Assembly: GCF_028009165.1 (NCBI RefSeq)
Contig: NC_079242.1
Coordinates: forward strand, 5,270,001 to 5,334,000
From: Akanthomyces muscarius
Taxonomy: Eukaryota; Ascomycota; Sordariomycetes; Hypocreales; Cordycipitaceae
Length of the DNA: 64,000 nucleotides
Reading direction: 5' to 3'
The stretch's first letter is position 1, and every line of letters starts with the position of its first letter. Below are positions 31,950-43,334 of this stretch, in pieces. Position numbers and translations under genes: made by a program. The notes beneath the pieces are model-generated. The model was not told the origin of the DNA, made no database searches, and worked only from the letters and a program-made list of their open reading frames with translations.

Positions 31950-32752
31950 TTCGTAGTGGGCGACGAGAGGTAAAAAACTCGTCAGATAAAGAATTACGCA
32001 ACAGAGATTGCTTTGGGAGTTCAAGCTATTTTGGATGCAGTGTTGGGGAGGTACAAGTAGCGAGCCGGATGAGATGAGCTTACAGCTTGACCCCAGAGCA
32101 AGCTAATCAACCGAGGCTCCCGGTTGAGTCGGCCGCGCTGTGATAGGCCAGCACACCGCCACCCCAAATGCGGTAACTGCGCGCCTGCAGCTCTGGAGGT
32201 ACAAGCTCTGGTTTTGACCATCAGCCATGTACAATTTCTTCAGTCCTTGTTTCTGTTTCTGCCCATTTTCTGCTGGCTTCTGTTGCTGCTTGTACGTGCC
32301 TCACTAGCCAGAGCCACTGTTTGCGCCAACATTGCACCTTGTACTGCGGCAGTGTCGCATTCGCGTGCGTCATGCTGCTGCACGTGTAGCGTGCGTGTCA
32401 GACACGCCGCAGCCGCATTCCCATCAAAGTTGCATTATGAAATTGCCTGCCCGATATACGATCCTGTAATTCTTTGCCCTCTCTAACTCATCATAATGAG
32501 CAATTGGCAACACGGCTGAGTAGTTCCCAATTTCCAACACCACACGTCATCCCGGTCCACTCCGGCCATTGCACGCCACTGCACCCCGCCCCCACCACGG
32601 TCGCCCTCCACGATTCCGACAGCTTGACACCACTCAATTGCCCCCATCATTCAGCTGTCAATCTCTGCTTCCATTCTCGCTCCTACGAATTTCCTCAATC
32701 CTCAATCTCTCTGCCCAGCATCCCATTGCCTCGCCCTGAGCTGCCCACAATC
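31950..32752. promoter_or_regulatory. divergent promoter region of SDR and methyltransferase genes
   Basis: This separates the divergent SDR and methyltransferase genes. The right half (32520-32752) is CT-rich and is probably the methyltransferase leader. Frames here have no motif. Confidence 0.45.
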
Positions 32753-33698
32753 ATGGCCGCCCCAGACACCTCCAATCCCAGCATCCTCCGAGACACATTC
32801 GCTGCCGCCGGCCACGACCAGAAAACCGCGTGGGACAATCTTTACAGGCATGACTTCCATCCTTGGGATCGCGGTGGCCCATCCGTAGCCCTCGCCGATC
32901 TGCTGGCCCAGCGCCACGACCTTGTTGTTCCTGCGCAGGATGTCGACCGCCGCGGCAACCCTCTCCGTGACGATGCCGGCGGCGTCGTCCGCCGCACCGC
33001 GCTCGTCCCCGGCTGCGGCCGCGGTCACGACGTGCTTCTCCTGAAAGCCTTTGGATACGACGTTGTGGGTCTGGATTGCAGTGCGGATGGTATCCGCCGC
33101 GCAAAAGAAAATGTGGCTGCGCTGGAGGCGACGCCCGGAGGCGTCAAGCCGCAAGGTGATGTGCAGCTCGGACAAGAGTCGTGGGTCGTCGCAGACTTTT
33201 TCGCGCAGGACTGGTCCAAGGGATTGGGTACCGATGGTTCTGGCACTTTCGATCTCATATACGACTATACGGTATGTTTACTTGCCGGGTTTCTGGCTCC
33301 GCTCAGATTGGTCAACCGTAGGCAATCCTCTCCTCTGACATCATCTCAAGTTCCTCTGCGCTCTGCCTCCCAACATCCGCCCGCAATGGGCTAAGCGCAT
33401 GTCCGAGCTCGTCTCACACGACGGTCGTCTTGTCTGTCTCGAATTCCCCTCGGGCAAACCTCTTTCCGAACAAGGGCCGCCCTGGGGCCTCAACCCGGAA
33501 GTCTACGAGGAGCTGCTGTCGCATCCTGGGCACGAGCCGAGCTACCACGCCGATGGTACCGTCATCGAGACGCACGACGTGAAACCGACGGATGGAGCAC
33601 TGCACCGCATCAGTCTCATCAAGCCAGAACGTACGCACAAGGCCGGCATGAATGAGGATGGCTCGGTGCGGGATTTCATCTCGGTCTGGAGTCGATAG
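32753..33698 (+). CDS. TPMT-type thiol/halide methyltransferase
   Basis: Two exons, 32753-33271 and 33351-33698, give 288 residues. The intron is GTATGT...TCAAG, 79 bases, in phase 0. The N-terminal segment AWDNLYRHDFHPWDRGGPS is the signature of the TPMT/HOL family. Motif I for S-adenosylmethionine is TALVPGCGRGHDVLLL, followed by the acidic end of strand 2 in VVGLDCS. WVVADFFAQDW and DLIYDYTFLCALPP (across the intron) are later family motifs. In fungi and plants these cytosolic enzymes methylate thiols or halide ions. Sequence alone cannot separate the two. It diverges from the SDR gene. Confidence 0.87.
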
Positions 33699-33968
33699 CT
33701 GATGCGCTGCAAAGGGAAGAGAGAGAAAAAAGCACAGAGTAAATGCAAGTGATAGATGGACCTGAAAGATGAAAACTGTATATAGAATGGAACCAGCATC
33801 CTCAAAAACCACCCTTGGTATACGTATCAATGCAGCCTGAGCTGAGTAAATCGGCAGTATCAGATCCCTGTGTGCAAAATAGTCCATCCTTGTCATCATG
33901 CCGTGTTTCGTCGGCAATCTTTAGCCTTGTTCTTTGCCAAGTCTCATTGTCATCTCGGTTCATGTGGA

Positions 33969-34865
33969 TTACTTCCGCCGCAACGAATTGTAATGCTCAC
34001 CAAGACCATAGCCATGCCGATAATACGCCAGCCACAACAGTTTTTCCCCCTGACCAATCTCCTCGGTCCTCCCGTCCTGCACTACGCGTATTCCAACGCC
34101 GTATGCTCGCGCCAGCGCCATGAGCTCCGGCTCGCCCCCCCACTCGGCCGTGTCCCGCATCCGCGCCAAGTAGGCCCCGAAGTCTCCCTCTACGAAAGGC
34201 GCAAAGTCGTCGCCGTGCGCCTCCATGAAGTCTGTCGCCGCTTGCCGTACCGTTTTATACGCAGGCCTCTCTGCTTCGTCCGCAGTTTTGCTTAGAGGAA
34301 TTGACAGCTGCGTCTGCAGCTGGTCGGCCACGGCGGAAAACAGGCAGTGCCCGTCCGGCGCAATGTCTTGCTCCACAAGCCCTTCGGCTTCCATCTTTTT
34401 CTTCATGTAGGCGTTCTCAATAGCGCGGTGGTTGGTCATGGTAGACGCCTCTTCCTCGGCCTTGGTCATGGCGGCTTCTTGCTCTGCCGCCCGGCGCGCC
34501 AGCCGCTCCTTTTGCCGGTTGCGCTTCTTGCCGGGCTGCTGTTTGCTATCTGATATTGATGTCTCGGCTTCAATAGTAATATGTAGTTTGTCGTTTGCTT
34601 CCTTGGCTAGTGCCTCGTCGTTGCCACTGGTCTCTGGTAGCTCGTCGTCGTCCGCTGCATCGCCTGTTGAGACCTCCCCGCTCAGCGCCAAAACCTCGGC
34701 GGCTTGCGTCTCATGGAGCGTCCTTTCCAGCTCAGCGCATTCGTCGTTGACCCCTTTTCGCGTTTTCTTCGTTGCACTCTTCTTTTTATTCGTAATTCGG
34801 CCTTGAAGGTCTTTCAGCTCCTTGCGATGGCGGGCCTGCGCCTGCTCCATAGTTTCGGACTCCAT
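33969..34865 (-). CDS. OTU2: OTU-family deubiquitinase, Otu2/OTUD6 type
   Basis: A single exon encodes 298 residues. The N-terminal half is a charged coiled coil (ARHRKELKDLQGRITNKKK and RKRNRQKE-type basic stretch). The OTU domain follows at about 160-298. Asp171-Gly-His-Cys174 in APDGHCLFSAVADQL holds the catalytic cysteine, and His291 in GLGEHYNSL is the catalytic histidine. The coiled coil plus C-terminal OTU arrangement is that of Otu2/OTUD6, linked to ribosomes and translation. The protein would be cytosolic. It converges with the methyltransferase gene, 270 bases apart. Confidence 0.9.
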   Translation of the reverse strand: MESETMEQAQARHRKELKDLQGRITNKKKSATKKTRKGVNDECAELERTLHETQAAEVLALSGEVSTGDAADDDELPETSGNDEALAKEANDKLHITIEAETSISDSKQQPGKKRNRQKERLARRAAEQEAAMTKAEEEASTMTNHRAIENAYMKKKMEAEGLVEQDIAPDGHCLFSAVADQLQTQLSIPLSKTADEAERPAYKTVRQAATDFMEAHGDDFAPFVEGDFGAYLARMRDTAEWGGEPELMALARAYGVGIRVVQDGRTEEIGQGEKLLWLAYYRHGYGLGEHYNSLRRK

Positions 34866-35602
34866 GCGAAGGGCCGTCGCAAGGTTGGGTGGTATACGTA
34901 GTAAACTTGATGCTGAAAAGAAGATTGAGAAGCCGTTTTTTGTCTGTCGTTCGCTCGCGTGTCGTAAGAATAACTACTCTACCGAGAAAGCCTTTTGTGG
35001 TGAAGTGGTAAAAATGTAGCTCCGGTATGTCGTGGCCCTATTTTGTGCATGGTGGGGTCAATGTGAATAGAGGCACCACAGTGCTAAACCGTCCCACTTT
35101 ATAACTACAGCATTTAATATTTGATTGAGATGGACAATATATATAATTAATGTATAAATAACTCAAATAACCAGGGTTTGCAAAATAAAATTTACAAACA
35201 CCACAGCTAAGTATAAACTTGAGGATATCATTATACCCTCAGTTTTTTCTACTACTGGAGCATTTCTAAGAGTGCTTATTATCGAATTTGCTTCCCCAGA
35301 AGAAAAAAACACAGCCTCCTCCCATCAGTTGGTACTGAAATAGAGTTCAATAGTTTTGTAGAACTCTTCGCATTATTTCGATTAACCGAACGTTCTCTAT
35401 CGAACCATTGATTTGTTTAGCGTTCTTGGCAGTCACGGTGGGCACCACAAACCGGGAACCTCGGCGAGCGTGTGTAAGAGCAGAGGCAGGAGTCGGCTAT
35501 AAAAGTCGGAGTCGCTTTTTACGATGGGAACACTCTCTAACAACATTGCTCGTTCTTGGATCCCAGAAAGCCAAAAAAAAGCGATTTCAGAGTCAATTGA
35601 AC
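34866..35602. other. AT-rich intergenic region
   Basis: About 35040-35400 is markedly AT-rich with TATA and TTAATTA-type words, unlike the coding flanks. This is compatible with point-mutation decay of a repeat, or a promoter. No coding pattern is seen. Confidence 0.45.
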
Positions 35603-36445
35603 ATGCTCTTCTTGGTTTCTCTCCTCACCCTCGCGGCGAGCGGCATCAACGGCGTCCTCGAGACCCGGACCAGCCAATCTACCGCCAAGCCAAGTTGCAG
35701 CCTCCCAGGGTATGGCGCTCAATCAGGCGGCGAGCTTGGCTACTATCGCTATCTTTCCAATACGAACATCGCTGCGTGCCAGGAGCTCTGCCGTCGCGAT
35801 TCTGAATGTCACTCTTTTAGTTCATATGACAAAGGCGGCTCTGGCAACTGTTATCTCTACAAGTCTCCTGCCGATCAAGTCATTCGGACATCTTACCCTG
35901 ACTATTCTGTTTCCGATAAGTCTTGTAATCTTGGCAATGAATTGCAAGAATGCTTTTTACCTGGCTATGGAGGTGCAGTGGTTGGCATCAATGGTTTTTT
36001 GGAAGTGGTTGAAAACGTCAAAGTGTCGATATGTAGGTCGCATTGTGATGCACATCCGGAATGCAACTCATTCAGCGGTCGAGACGATGACGCGAGCACT
36101 TGCTATCTTTATTCTTGGCAGGCAGAGAACATTGCTCGTGTGGAGCTCGTGGGATATGTTATATATGCACAAGGTTGCTCTGTGAATGCAGCGCCTAAGT
36201 GCAACCTTGCTGGATGGGGTTCACTGTCTGGAGGACAATTTGGATACTATCGGAGCGTCACAGGCAAGTCTCTCGCCGGATGCCAGACTGAATGTCGCCA
36301 GGACATCAGTTGCCGAGCCTTTTGCGGCATAACCGGCACCGCGTCTACTGGCAATTGTTATCTTTATTCAGTGCCTGCTGACTATGTGTATCGTACGTCT
36401 TATAGTACTTATGATGTATTCGACTTACGCTGCAGTATTAGTTGA
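35603..36445 (+). CDS. secreted three-repeat PAN/apple-like protein
   Basis: A single exon from the ATG at 35603 encodes 280 residues. The signal peptide is MLFLVSLLTLAASGINGVLE. Three repeats of about 80 residues follow, beginning near Cys residues in CSLPGYGAQSGG, CFLPGYGGAVVG and CNLAGWGSLSGG. Each has a central C-x3-C (CQELCRRD, CRSHCDAH, CQTECRQD), a short CHSF/CNSF/CRAF element and a CYLYS segment, the pattern of PAN/apple domains, which bind proteins or sugars. The first and third repeats are closer to each other than to the second. It is probably an extracellular or wall-associated lectin-like protein. The frame is open upstream, but those residues lack a signal and the ATG at 35603 gives a perfect one. 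Confidence 0.82.
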   Translation: MLFLVSLLTLAASGINGVLETRTSQSTAKPSCSLPGYGAQSGGELGYYRYLSNTNIAACQELCRRDSECHSFSSYDKGGSGNCYLYKSPADQVIRTSYPDYSVSDKSCNLGNELQECFLPGYGGAVVGINGFLEVVENVKVSICRSHCDAHPECNSFSGRDDDASTCYLYSWQAENIARVELVGYVIYAQGCSVNAAPKCNLAGWGSLSGGQFGYYRSVTGKSLAGCQTECRQDISCRAFCGITGTASTGNCYLYSVPADYVYRTSYSTYDVFDLRCSIS

Positions 36446-36649
36446 AATACAGTCTCAGAGGTATAAAATGACTATTCATTATGGTTGATCTCAAGGTACT
36501 GTGAGCGAGAAGTCCGAATAAATACAAGAATATTGCAACGCTTGCAGCAGTATTACTTCTCAGCTGCTAGTTTGTTATGAACTTTTTCGACCATGCAAAT
36601 GTAAAGATCACGGCGTGAATGATTGCCAAGTGCAGTGCCCGTGTCTTTA

Positions 36650-37655
36650 TTACGCCTCAATCTGCTTGGTAGCCTCTGCGCCGCCAACAACAGTACCCGT
36701 CCTCAGGGCTAGGTTGTCCGCCTGCCACTCTGCGCTCTTTTCAGCTTGGATGGTCTTAAAAGGTTTTGCCGTTGACCGCCGCTGGATGTACTGCTCCGAC
36801 GTGGCTACGCCTTCGCCAATGACTTGCGCCAGCTCTGCGCGCGCTGACAGTAGCTCGGGTTCCGCGGCGCGCAGTGTACCATTCTCGTCGACAATCTGCT
36901 TCTGATTTTTGGCAACCTCAATCATGTGCTTGCCGATGGCGGCGCGCTGGGCGTCGGCCAATGTAGCGGAGCTCGTCAGCACGACACGGTAGGCATTATC
37001 GTCGACCATGTTGGCAGCGGATCGGACAATACAAGTGCCGATGACAGCTTTGCTGAAGTTGACGACGCCGCTTGAAGCAAAGCGGTAGCAGAAGAAAAAC
37101 GCGTCAAGGCGATTTAGGCCGCCGAGCTCATCAAAGGTGACCTCGCTGGAGAACAGGCAGCTTCATTAGCCATGCTTTATTATACAACGACAAAGAACGC
37201 TACTTGGCATTCATTATCGATCACTCACTAGATTCTCTCAGTTTGGGCTGAGCCCGAAGCGGAACCAAAAAGCTTGTTGAGCAAGGTACCAGCCAGGTTA
37301 CCCAGACCCTCCATGACTTTGCCATCCGCGAGCTTGGAAATCAAGTCTTTGGCAAAGTTGCCAATATCGGTGCTCTTGCCAGTGAACACGTCAATGGAGG
37401 TACGGCGACTGATTATGTAGCTGATCTTGAGCAGCTTGTGGTCGTTACCGTTGCTCCTACATACAATTGCATTAGCATGGTGTGAGATCTTTCAAAAAGC
37501 AAGGATGGAACAACGCACTCGACCTCGTTAAGAAAGTTCTCGAGCTTCTCTTGAGCCCATTGGGAGGCAACCTCAACGGCTTCCTCCTCTTTCTTGACAG
37601 CATTGCGGTCGGCCGTCTCGGCAACATCGCGCACGGTTTCGATAATATCAGGCAT
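36650..37655 (-). CDS. helix-rich protein of unknown family
   Basis: Three exons (37655-37519, 37456-37229, 37145-36650) give 286 residues. The donors are GTGCGT and GTGAGT, the acceptors follow GCTAAT branch points, and the phases agree. The N-terminus is acidic and helical (MPDIIETVRDVAETADRNAV). A Gly/Leu-rich amphipathic stretch follows (LADGKVMEGLGNLAGTLLNK), then VTFDELGGLNRLDAFFFCY and a long Ala-rich helical C-terminus. There is no signal peptide. I do not recognise the family. The amphipathic segments recall membrane-surface proteins, but that is only an impression. It is head to head with another helix-rich orphan at 38622, 966 bases apart. Confidence 0.7.
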
Positions 37656-38621
37656 GTTGAAAAAGGTTGTTTCAGGAAGCTGATGCTGGGAGTTGTGAGA
37701 GTAGCTCAGGCTAGGCAGGTAGGTGTTAAAATGAGTCTGAACTGCTGTATGAACTCAAGAAGAAACGGGAGGATTCATTGTGCTTTTATGCTTTTTTTGG
37801 TCGTATGGTAGTAGGCACTTGGAGAGAGGTTTCTGTAAATTGATTGATTCGTCATCCCTGCTGCATGGCTCGGTGTTGCCGCTGCAGCTTCTCGAGGTCC
37901 TGTGAGGCTGACGAAAACATTGAGCCTCTTTTGATCGAGAACAGGCGAATGATATGATAATGACAAGAATCCTTGTAAGCCTACTCAATAGAGGCAAGAA
38001 GGTAACAGTCCGCTAGCCGGGGTTCCCTGAATAGCTCAACTCGGCGTGGGCATGACCCGATTTTCGACATGTAGCGCGGCCTAGCCTCGTCGATACCCGT
38101 TCTAGACCCCGCCACTGCCCGAGAATGGCAGCGGGACGGCCTCCTAGAAGAAGTCCACTAGAGAGGTGGCAAAACCATAGCTGAATTTGGATGCAGGGTC
38201 CAGGCAAAAACGTATTGGAATTTTATCCTCCGATTTGTCCGCATTGCTGTTTTCCGCGGCGGCCTCTTCCCGAGACGGTTTGGCCAGACTTGACATGATT
38301 GTTTGCAACGGCCTCAGTTTATGCTCCGCTGCGGTTTTACTCTGAAGACCTTCTGAGGTTAGGAAGCAGTTGCCAGCGATCTGCAACAGAAAATTTGTTT
38401 GGTGTTCAAAAGGAAAACAAGTCTGAGGCTATTCTCTTATATTCACTTTGCTTCCACCTTGCGAGCGACTATCTTTGTGGTATTTTGGCATCTGTCAAAC
38501 TGAGCCAATTCTCTGCAACCACGAGCCATTTGCTCAATCCTCGACACAATCTTCTACTCACACTATTTACAATCCCATGTTAGTTGGCTCATCCTATTGA
38601 TTGACACACGGAAGTCTCTAA
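37656..38621. promoter_or_regulatory. shared upstream region of two helix-rich genes
   Basis: This lies between divergent start codons, about 966 bases. No gene is supported. Short frames near 38144-38386 and 38299-38583 lack features. Confidence 0.4.
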
Positions 38622-40017
38622 ATGACGATTACAGAAAATCACAAGATGGGCTTCTTTGACGGCATTACACAAGCTTTTGAGAGGGTCGCCGAAACAGCTA
38701 CAGCGGCAATTCAACATATTGCAGAGTCTGTTGAGGAAATTCAGCGAAAGATTCGCGAGCAAGCAGAAAGGGCTGCGGAGCAGTTGGCTCAAAGTGTCAT
38801 GAGCCAAGTGAACTCGGCAGCTGACAGTATGTGTCATGAGCTAGAAGAGCTCCTCCCAAAATTTGATGACAAACTTCAACAAGTCATCGACGAGATTACC
38901 GAGCTCGCCTCGTCTGCCGCAGATGAAGGCGTAGACATTACCGAGGCCGTCAATGCCGCCGTTGAGATTGCCGTCCAAAAAGTCGAAGACGCTAAGACGG
39001 CCGCTATCAAGGCTGTCAAAGACTTTATAGACCATGCTCAAGACAAGCTGTTTGGGTTATTGAAAGCCATCTTGCCAGGATTTCTTCATTCTTCCATCGA
39101 TTGGCTCAAGGATAAAGTCAAGTTTGTTGTCAACAACTTAGTTGCAATTGGTGCGAGACTCATTGAAAATGGGATTTCCTTTGTCTTGCAAAAGATCAAA
39201 GTCTTTGTACAAGATCTTGTCAGGAAGGTAGGCGAGGTCCTCGGGCCGATATGGAAGTTTATTAAACAGATTTGGAAACTATTGTTTGGGCAGAAACCCG
39301 AGCAGTGCGAGCTGGTTGTGCAGTGGATAGAAGAGAAGATGAAACGTACGGAACGACAATTTTTGTAAGCCTCGAACATTTTTTAGATTTTTTTTGTTCT
39401 CCGGTGGCTAACTGTGGTCGCTTCAATTCAGACAAAAGGCCGGCGTTGCACCCGTCAGCGCCGTGATCAGGCGGCATAAATTCTTCGAACTCCTGCCTCC
39501 CGATGAAATTTCTTGGAAAGCTCTGGTACACGAGTTTCTGGACAGAGAGGATAGCACAGCAGCATGGCGCTCTTGCCAAGATAGCATGAAGCCTCTGCTG
39601 GCCACCACCAGGCCCAAACCCGGCAGCATGGTCCAGCTTACCTGGGATAATCCATACACTGATGAGCTTGGTGGCCAGCAGCGTGTGCAAATCACGGTAA
39701 TATACTTCAGGTGGCGTACAGAAGAGTTTCGCAAAGTTTCGGCTGGTTTTATTGGCATCGTCGCCATGATCTCCGCCGTAGATGCTTGTGCAAAGCCATT
39801 TGAGCCCCCGACTACTAGGGGAATACCGCACGATCCACCGCTACAGATGGACTCGGCTGCAATGCAGGCCATTTATGATGAGCTTGCGCCGCACATGCGT
39901 CTTCTGTCTAAAGGAGGTAGCCAAGATTCAGGCATCCTTGCGAGGCCGAAAAGGACTGTTTCGAGACAGCTGAAATTTAGGGATGACGATGGGGTCTGGA
40001 GAACTGTTGACGTGTAA
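38622..40017 (+). CDS. amphipathic-helix protein of unknown family
   Basis: Two exons, 38622-39364 and 39432-40017, give 442 residues. The intron is GTAAGC...TTCAG with branch GCTAACTG. A second ATG at 38646 is an alternative start. The first 250 residues are almost entirely predicted helix: charged coiled-coil-like segments (IREQAERAAEQLAQ, LEELLPKFDDKLQQVIDE), then strongly amphipathic ones (LKDKVKFVVNNLVAIGARL, GEVLGPIWKFIKQIWKLLFG). Residues about 255-442 look globular (HKFFELLPPDEISWKALV, VQLTWDNPYTDELGGQQ). The helices resemble apolipoprotein or perilipin-like lipid-surface segments in style, not in recognisable sequence. Its divergent partner at 36650-37655 shares that style. Confidence 0.72.
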
Positions 40018-42109
40018 CCATGACACAATGTGCTGTTCGACAAAAAAGAGAACAGCTTGAGCTTTAATTAAATACGGACTCAAGATAGCTTGCGGCAGTT
40101 TTAAGGACAGTTCGTATCATTTTAAGCCAAGTCCGAGTTTTGACTTCCCACATGAGCAGCTGGATGATTGACGACTAGAGGCGAGTGGAGTGCAGGAGAG
40201 TTCTGGTCGCGACAGGGTGGTACTCCGTACCCGACCATATTGAGCAAGGCTGTTGCTATAGCTCCGAAACCTTGTTTAGCCTATCCGCTATGGCGGCTAT
40301 CCGTCTCCTCGTGATAGAGGCTCATTGGCTGTAAAGATGGGTTGCCGAGTGTTCCCAAACTCGCACGGGTCTGAGGGAGAAATGCTTCGTCTCGCCACCT
40401 AGATTAGCAGACCCAATGGAGCCTCGCAGACGTTCCAAAACGTGTGTGCCCCGCGGGTAATCGGCAGAAGCCACGTCGATGAACAACTGTCAGGCTCGAA
40501 ATAATCGAACAGACTGTGCATGTACCAAGGCATTTGTTAGATTGAGGCACCGCTGTGTCTAGGCCGTTCTGCAATGCCAATCCAGCAGCGTTCGCGACAG
40601 CCATTTAGTCGCTAGGGTTGCGCCACTCTCAATTGTGGGATGCAACGAAGTACTAATACTCAGCTCAGCCCGCAGGGGCTGGCTGGTCCGATAATGCGTG
40701 CACGATTCAGAGCTAATAATCAATCCATCACCGCGGAGTTCCTCCCGAGCTGAAGCCGAAACTGTCCACGTGAGGCTACTTTCACCCACGCGCGGTGGTT
40801 CAGAAGGCAGACTTCTCCACAGCGGGCGTCTTGCCTCTTACGCTGTACATGCACGTGGACTTGCCACGAGACAAGGGTCGGAGCTGCATTCTAAATCTAA
40901 CGTGAAAAATGCACATGCATTTGCGCCTGAACCCTAAACCTTTCTTTTATTTCTATCTTTTTATAGTAGCCAGTAGTTACTAGTCTCTTTTTTTACTACC
41001 CGCTCAAGAGAGAATGCAGGCTATGCCATTCTAGTAACTCTGACAAACCGTGGTACTCTTAGCTTCGTTTAGCAGTGTGCATTTTGTAGATAAACCTGAG
41101 CCCTGGCGACGTATGCAACTTTTATTGCCCTGGTATGAAGCAGAGTACTGGTAATGACAAGGCATGCAATTGATGCGCTTTTGTCTAGTGGGTGAGGTGT
41201 TAGATTATGCACACATAATCGCCGTCCGAGGCTGCTCAAGTCTTCAGCGCAACTCTCTGAATTAAAAATGAATTAAATTCTAGACGTTGAAACGAGACTC
41301 TCAAAACTCATCACAATGATAAATTCATGATGGTACGAATTCCTCGTCGATACTTCTCGAGTCTGCCGGCAGTAATTGCGTTCAGACTCCACTGGCTACC
41401 ATCTCCGGGTGTTGGAACCCCAGGGGACGGCAGGCAGTAGCGCCGCCCCAGTCACAAACAGGGGCAGAGGCGTAGTTACGCCAGCCACTTGCGCGTGTTC
41501 ACCTCCACAAAGGCGTAAACTATTTGCACTAGTAATAAGTAACTAACGCATCGGGATGTGGTTCAGTTGAAATACTAGCCCCAGATGCCGAGAATGAGAG
41601 GTAGGTCCCGCTATTGCTAGCGAGCTAGTTGCCGTCTTCGCATTCAGCTATTCTGATAAGTCAGACAATATGTTGGTCGCTCCTATATTAAAATTTTTAG
41701 ACTCTCACTGATTCAAATACCCTGCCTTACTCTATCTGTTTCTATTCTCAACTCTGGGGTCCCCGCTACACAATTCATAGCCGTACGCTGGCGGAGCCGG
41801 GCTTGGTTGTGGCTGGCTGAAGTCAACGGCAAGATTTTGGTTTTCTTTTGTGTCTTGCGCTTTTCGCTGGCGATTGCTCTGGAAACTCGCAATATTATCA
41901 ATATAAGTTGACACTGGCTGCTTAGATTTGGAAGCAACAAGGCCTGGCTTGGGTACTCGTCTAGCTACTTGTGACAGACGAGATAGTCATTGCGTCCGAA
42001 ATTAATCATTCTCTCGTATGTACTGCTTGCTGGCATGTGGACCGAGAAAGCAGAATGTTCATCTTTGCAAACACATTCCTAACTTGTCGAAATCAGTACC
42101 TTCTTGACC
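40018..42109. other. 2.1 kb with no supported gene
   Basis: Frames are short, unspliced and motif-free. AT-richer patches appear near 40940-41000 and 41670-41710. I see no terminal inverted repeats or transposase motifs. It is probably decayed accessory DNA plus the promoter of the gene at 42110. Confidence 0.4.
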
Positions 42110-42652
42110 ATGAATTCGACTCTCAAGAAAATATCACAGGTCAACGATGAAGGGGTAATGGACATATCTCCCGGGTTGAAGAGCGCGATGCACAACTACC
42201 TCGCCACCGCTGATGAGAAAGAGTTCCACACCAACGGGTGGGTGGTCGGCAATACCAAAAAGGCACATGGAGAAGGTAATCGAGGCACCTTTGGCATTGT
42301 GTGCTCCCTCCAGCAAGAGCCGACAAACCATGTCACTTGGCTGGTGCATAAGCAGGAACAAATTAAGGGGACTCAGTTCAAATGGGGACCCAAAGAGCCT
42401 GAGGCGTGCGATGTTATGAGGCACTACAAATTAAACTTTGGCGACAAGTCGACCGTCAAAAATACGAATGAAGAGAAAAATAAGGAGAAGCAGGAGCTAA
42501 TCGCAGAACTTCCTACAAAGCTCGCGGTGAAGCTGACGCCAGGGCAGCAAGCGAAATTGGAGAGAAGCAAGAAACACCTCAACGTAAGTGAGAAATACTA
42601 TAATGGTGAAGCGGTCGAGGGAAGCGAGGGATATATGGAGAAGTCGGAGTAA
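42110..42652 (+). CDS. Lys/Glu-rich protein of unknown family
   Basis: A single exon of 180 residues starts at the ATG of MNSTLKKISQVND; the frame extends only through a TTG before it. The N-terminal half looks globular (GWVVGNTKKAHGEGNRGTFG, NHVTWLVHKQEQIKGTQFKW). The C-terminal half is Lys/Glu-rich and probably helical (NTNEEKNKEKQELIAELPTK). It has no signal peptide or membrane segment and I recognise no family. The even hydrophobic spacing in the first half supports it being a real gene, but it is isolated and could be lineage-restricted. Confidence 0.5.
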   Translation: MNSTLKKISQVNDEGVMDISPGLKSAMHNYLATADEKEFHTNGWVVGNTKKAHGEGNRGTFGIVCSLQQEPTNHVTWLVHKQEQIKGTQFKWGPKEPEACDVMRHYKLNFGDKSTVKNTNEEKNKEKQELIAELPTKLAVKLTPGQQAKLERSKKHLNVSEKYYNGEAVEGSEGYMEKSE

Positions 42653-43334
42653 CGCGATATAATTTTTCATATCCTAGAACGAAGCTTTATATGTAGTGAA
42701 GTCGTACGTGACGTGGTGTCAAGTAAGTCGGGGACACATGTTGCTTAAAACATGACGCTGCCGGTTATTGGTTTAGTAAGAAGTGAGAAATTGAAAAGAC
42801 TGACTTTTTATCAAAAGAAGCGGCGGAAATAGAGAAAATAGAAATAAAGTAGTAGACTAATTTCCCTCTTTTATTCTTATCTAGTACATTCCATGCGAAC
42901 TTTTTACCGATGAATAATCAAGGCCGACGTTGTGTCCTTTCTTTGCCTCGGCCTCGGCCGTTCTTCTAGCACTCAGCGACTACCAAGTTTGCACAACAAC
43001 CATCGAACCTATCGAGGGCGCCGCTGGAAAATCTTCGAACAATATCTTTTTATGTTTTCCATCCTCCATTTTCTTTTTAATTTTCCATTTTATTGCACAA
43101 GAGTCAGACTTCGCAGCAGGAAGTGCGGAGACTCATCTCGCCTTTTGTCTGCTCCAATGACGCCGCTCGTAGTTTACTAGTCGAAATGACAGAATCCTTG
43201 GGACACTTTGAGCGAAGCTACAATGAAAGCAAAGAAGAAGGTAGGACATCAATTAGTTACATTCAAGCCAGGATAGGCCACGTCCTTTTTTTTTTTTTAT
43301 ACCGCGGGCTCTAAGCATGATTTCTGGCAAAGGA
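42653..43334. other. intergenic region
   Basis: AT-rich, especially 42780-42900, with T-rich runs near 43065-43090 and 43290-43300. Short frames at 42930-43310 carry no motif. It is probably the 3' flanks of two convergent genes. Confidence 0.4.

Noticed and set aside
34225..34806. Long plus-strand frames opposite the OTU gene
   Set aside because: They are antisense shadows of a gene with clear catalytic motifs on the minus strand.
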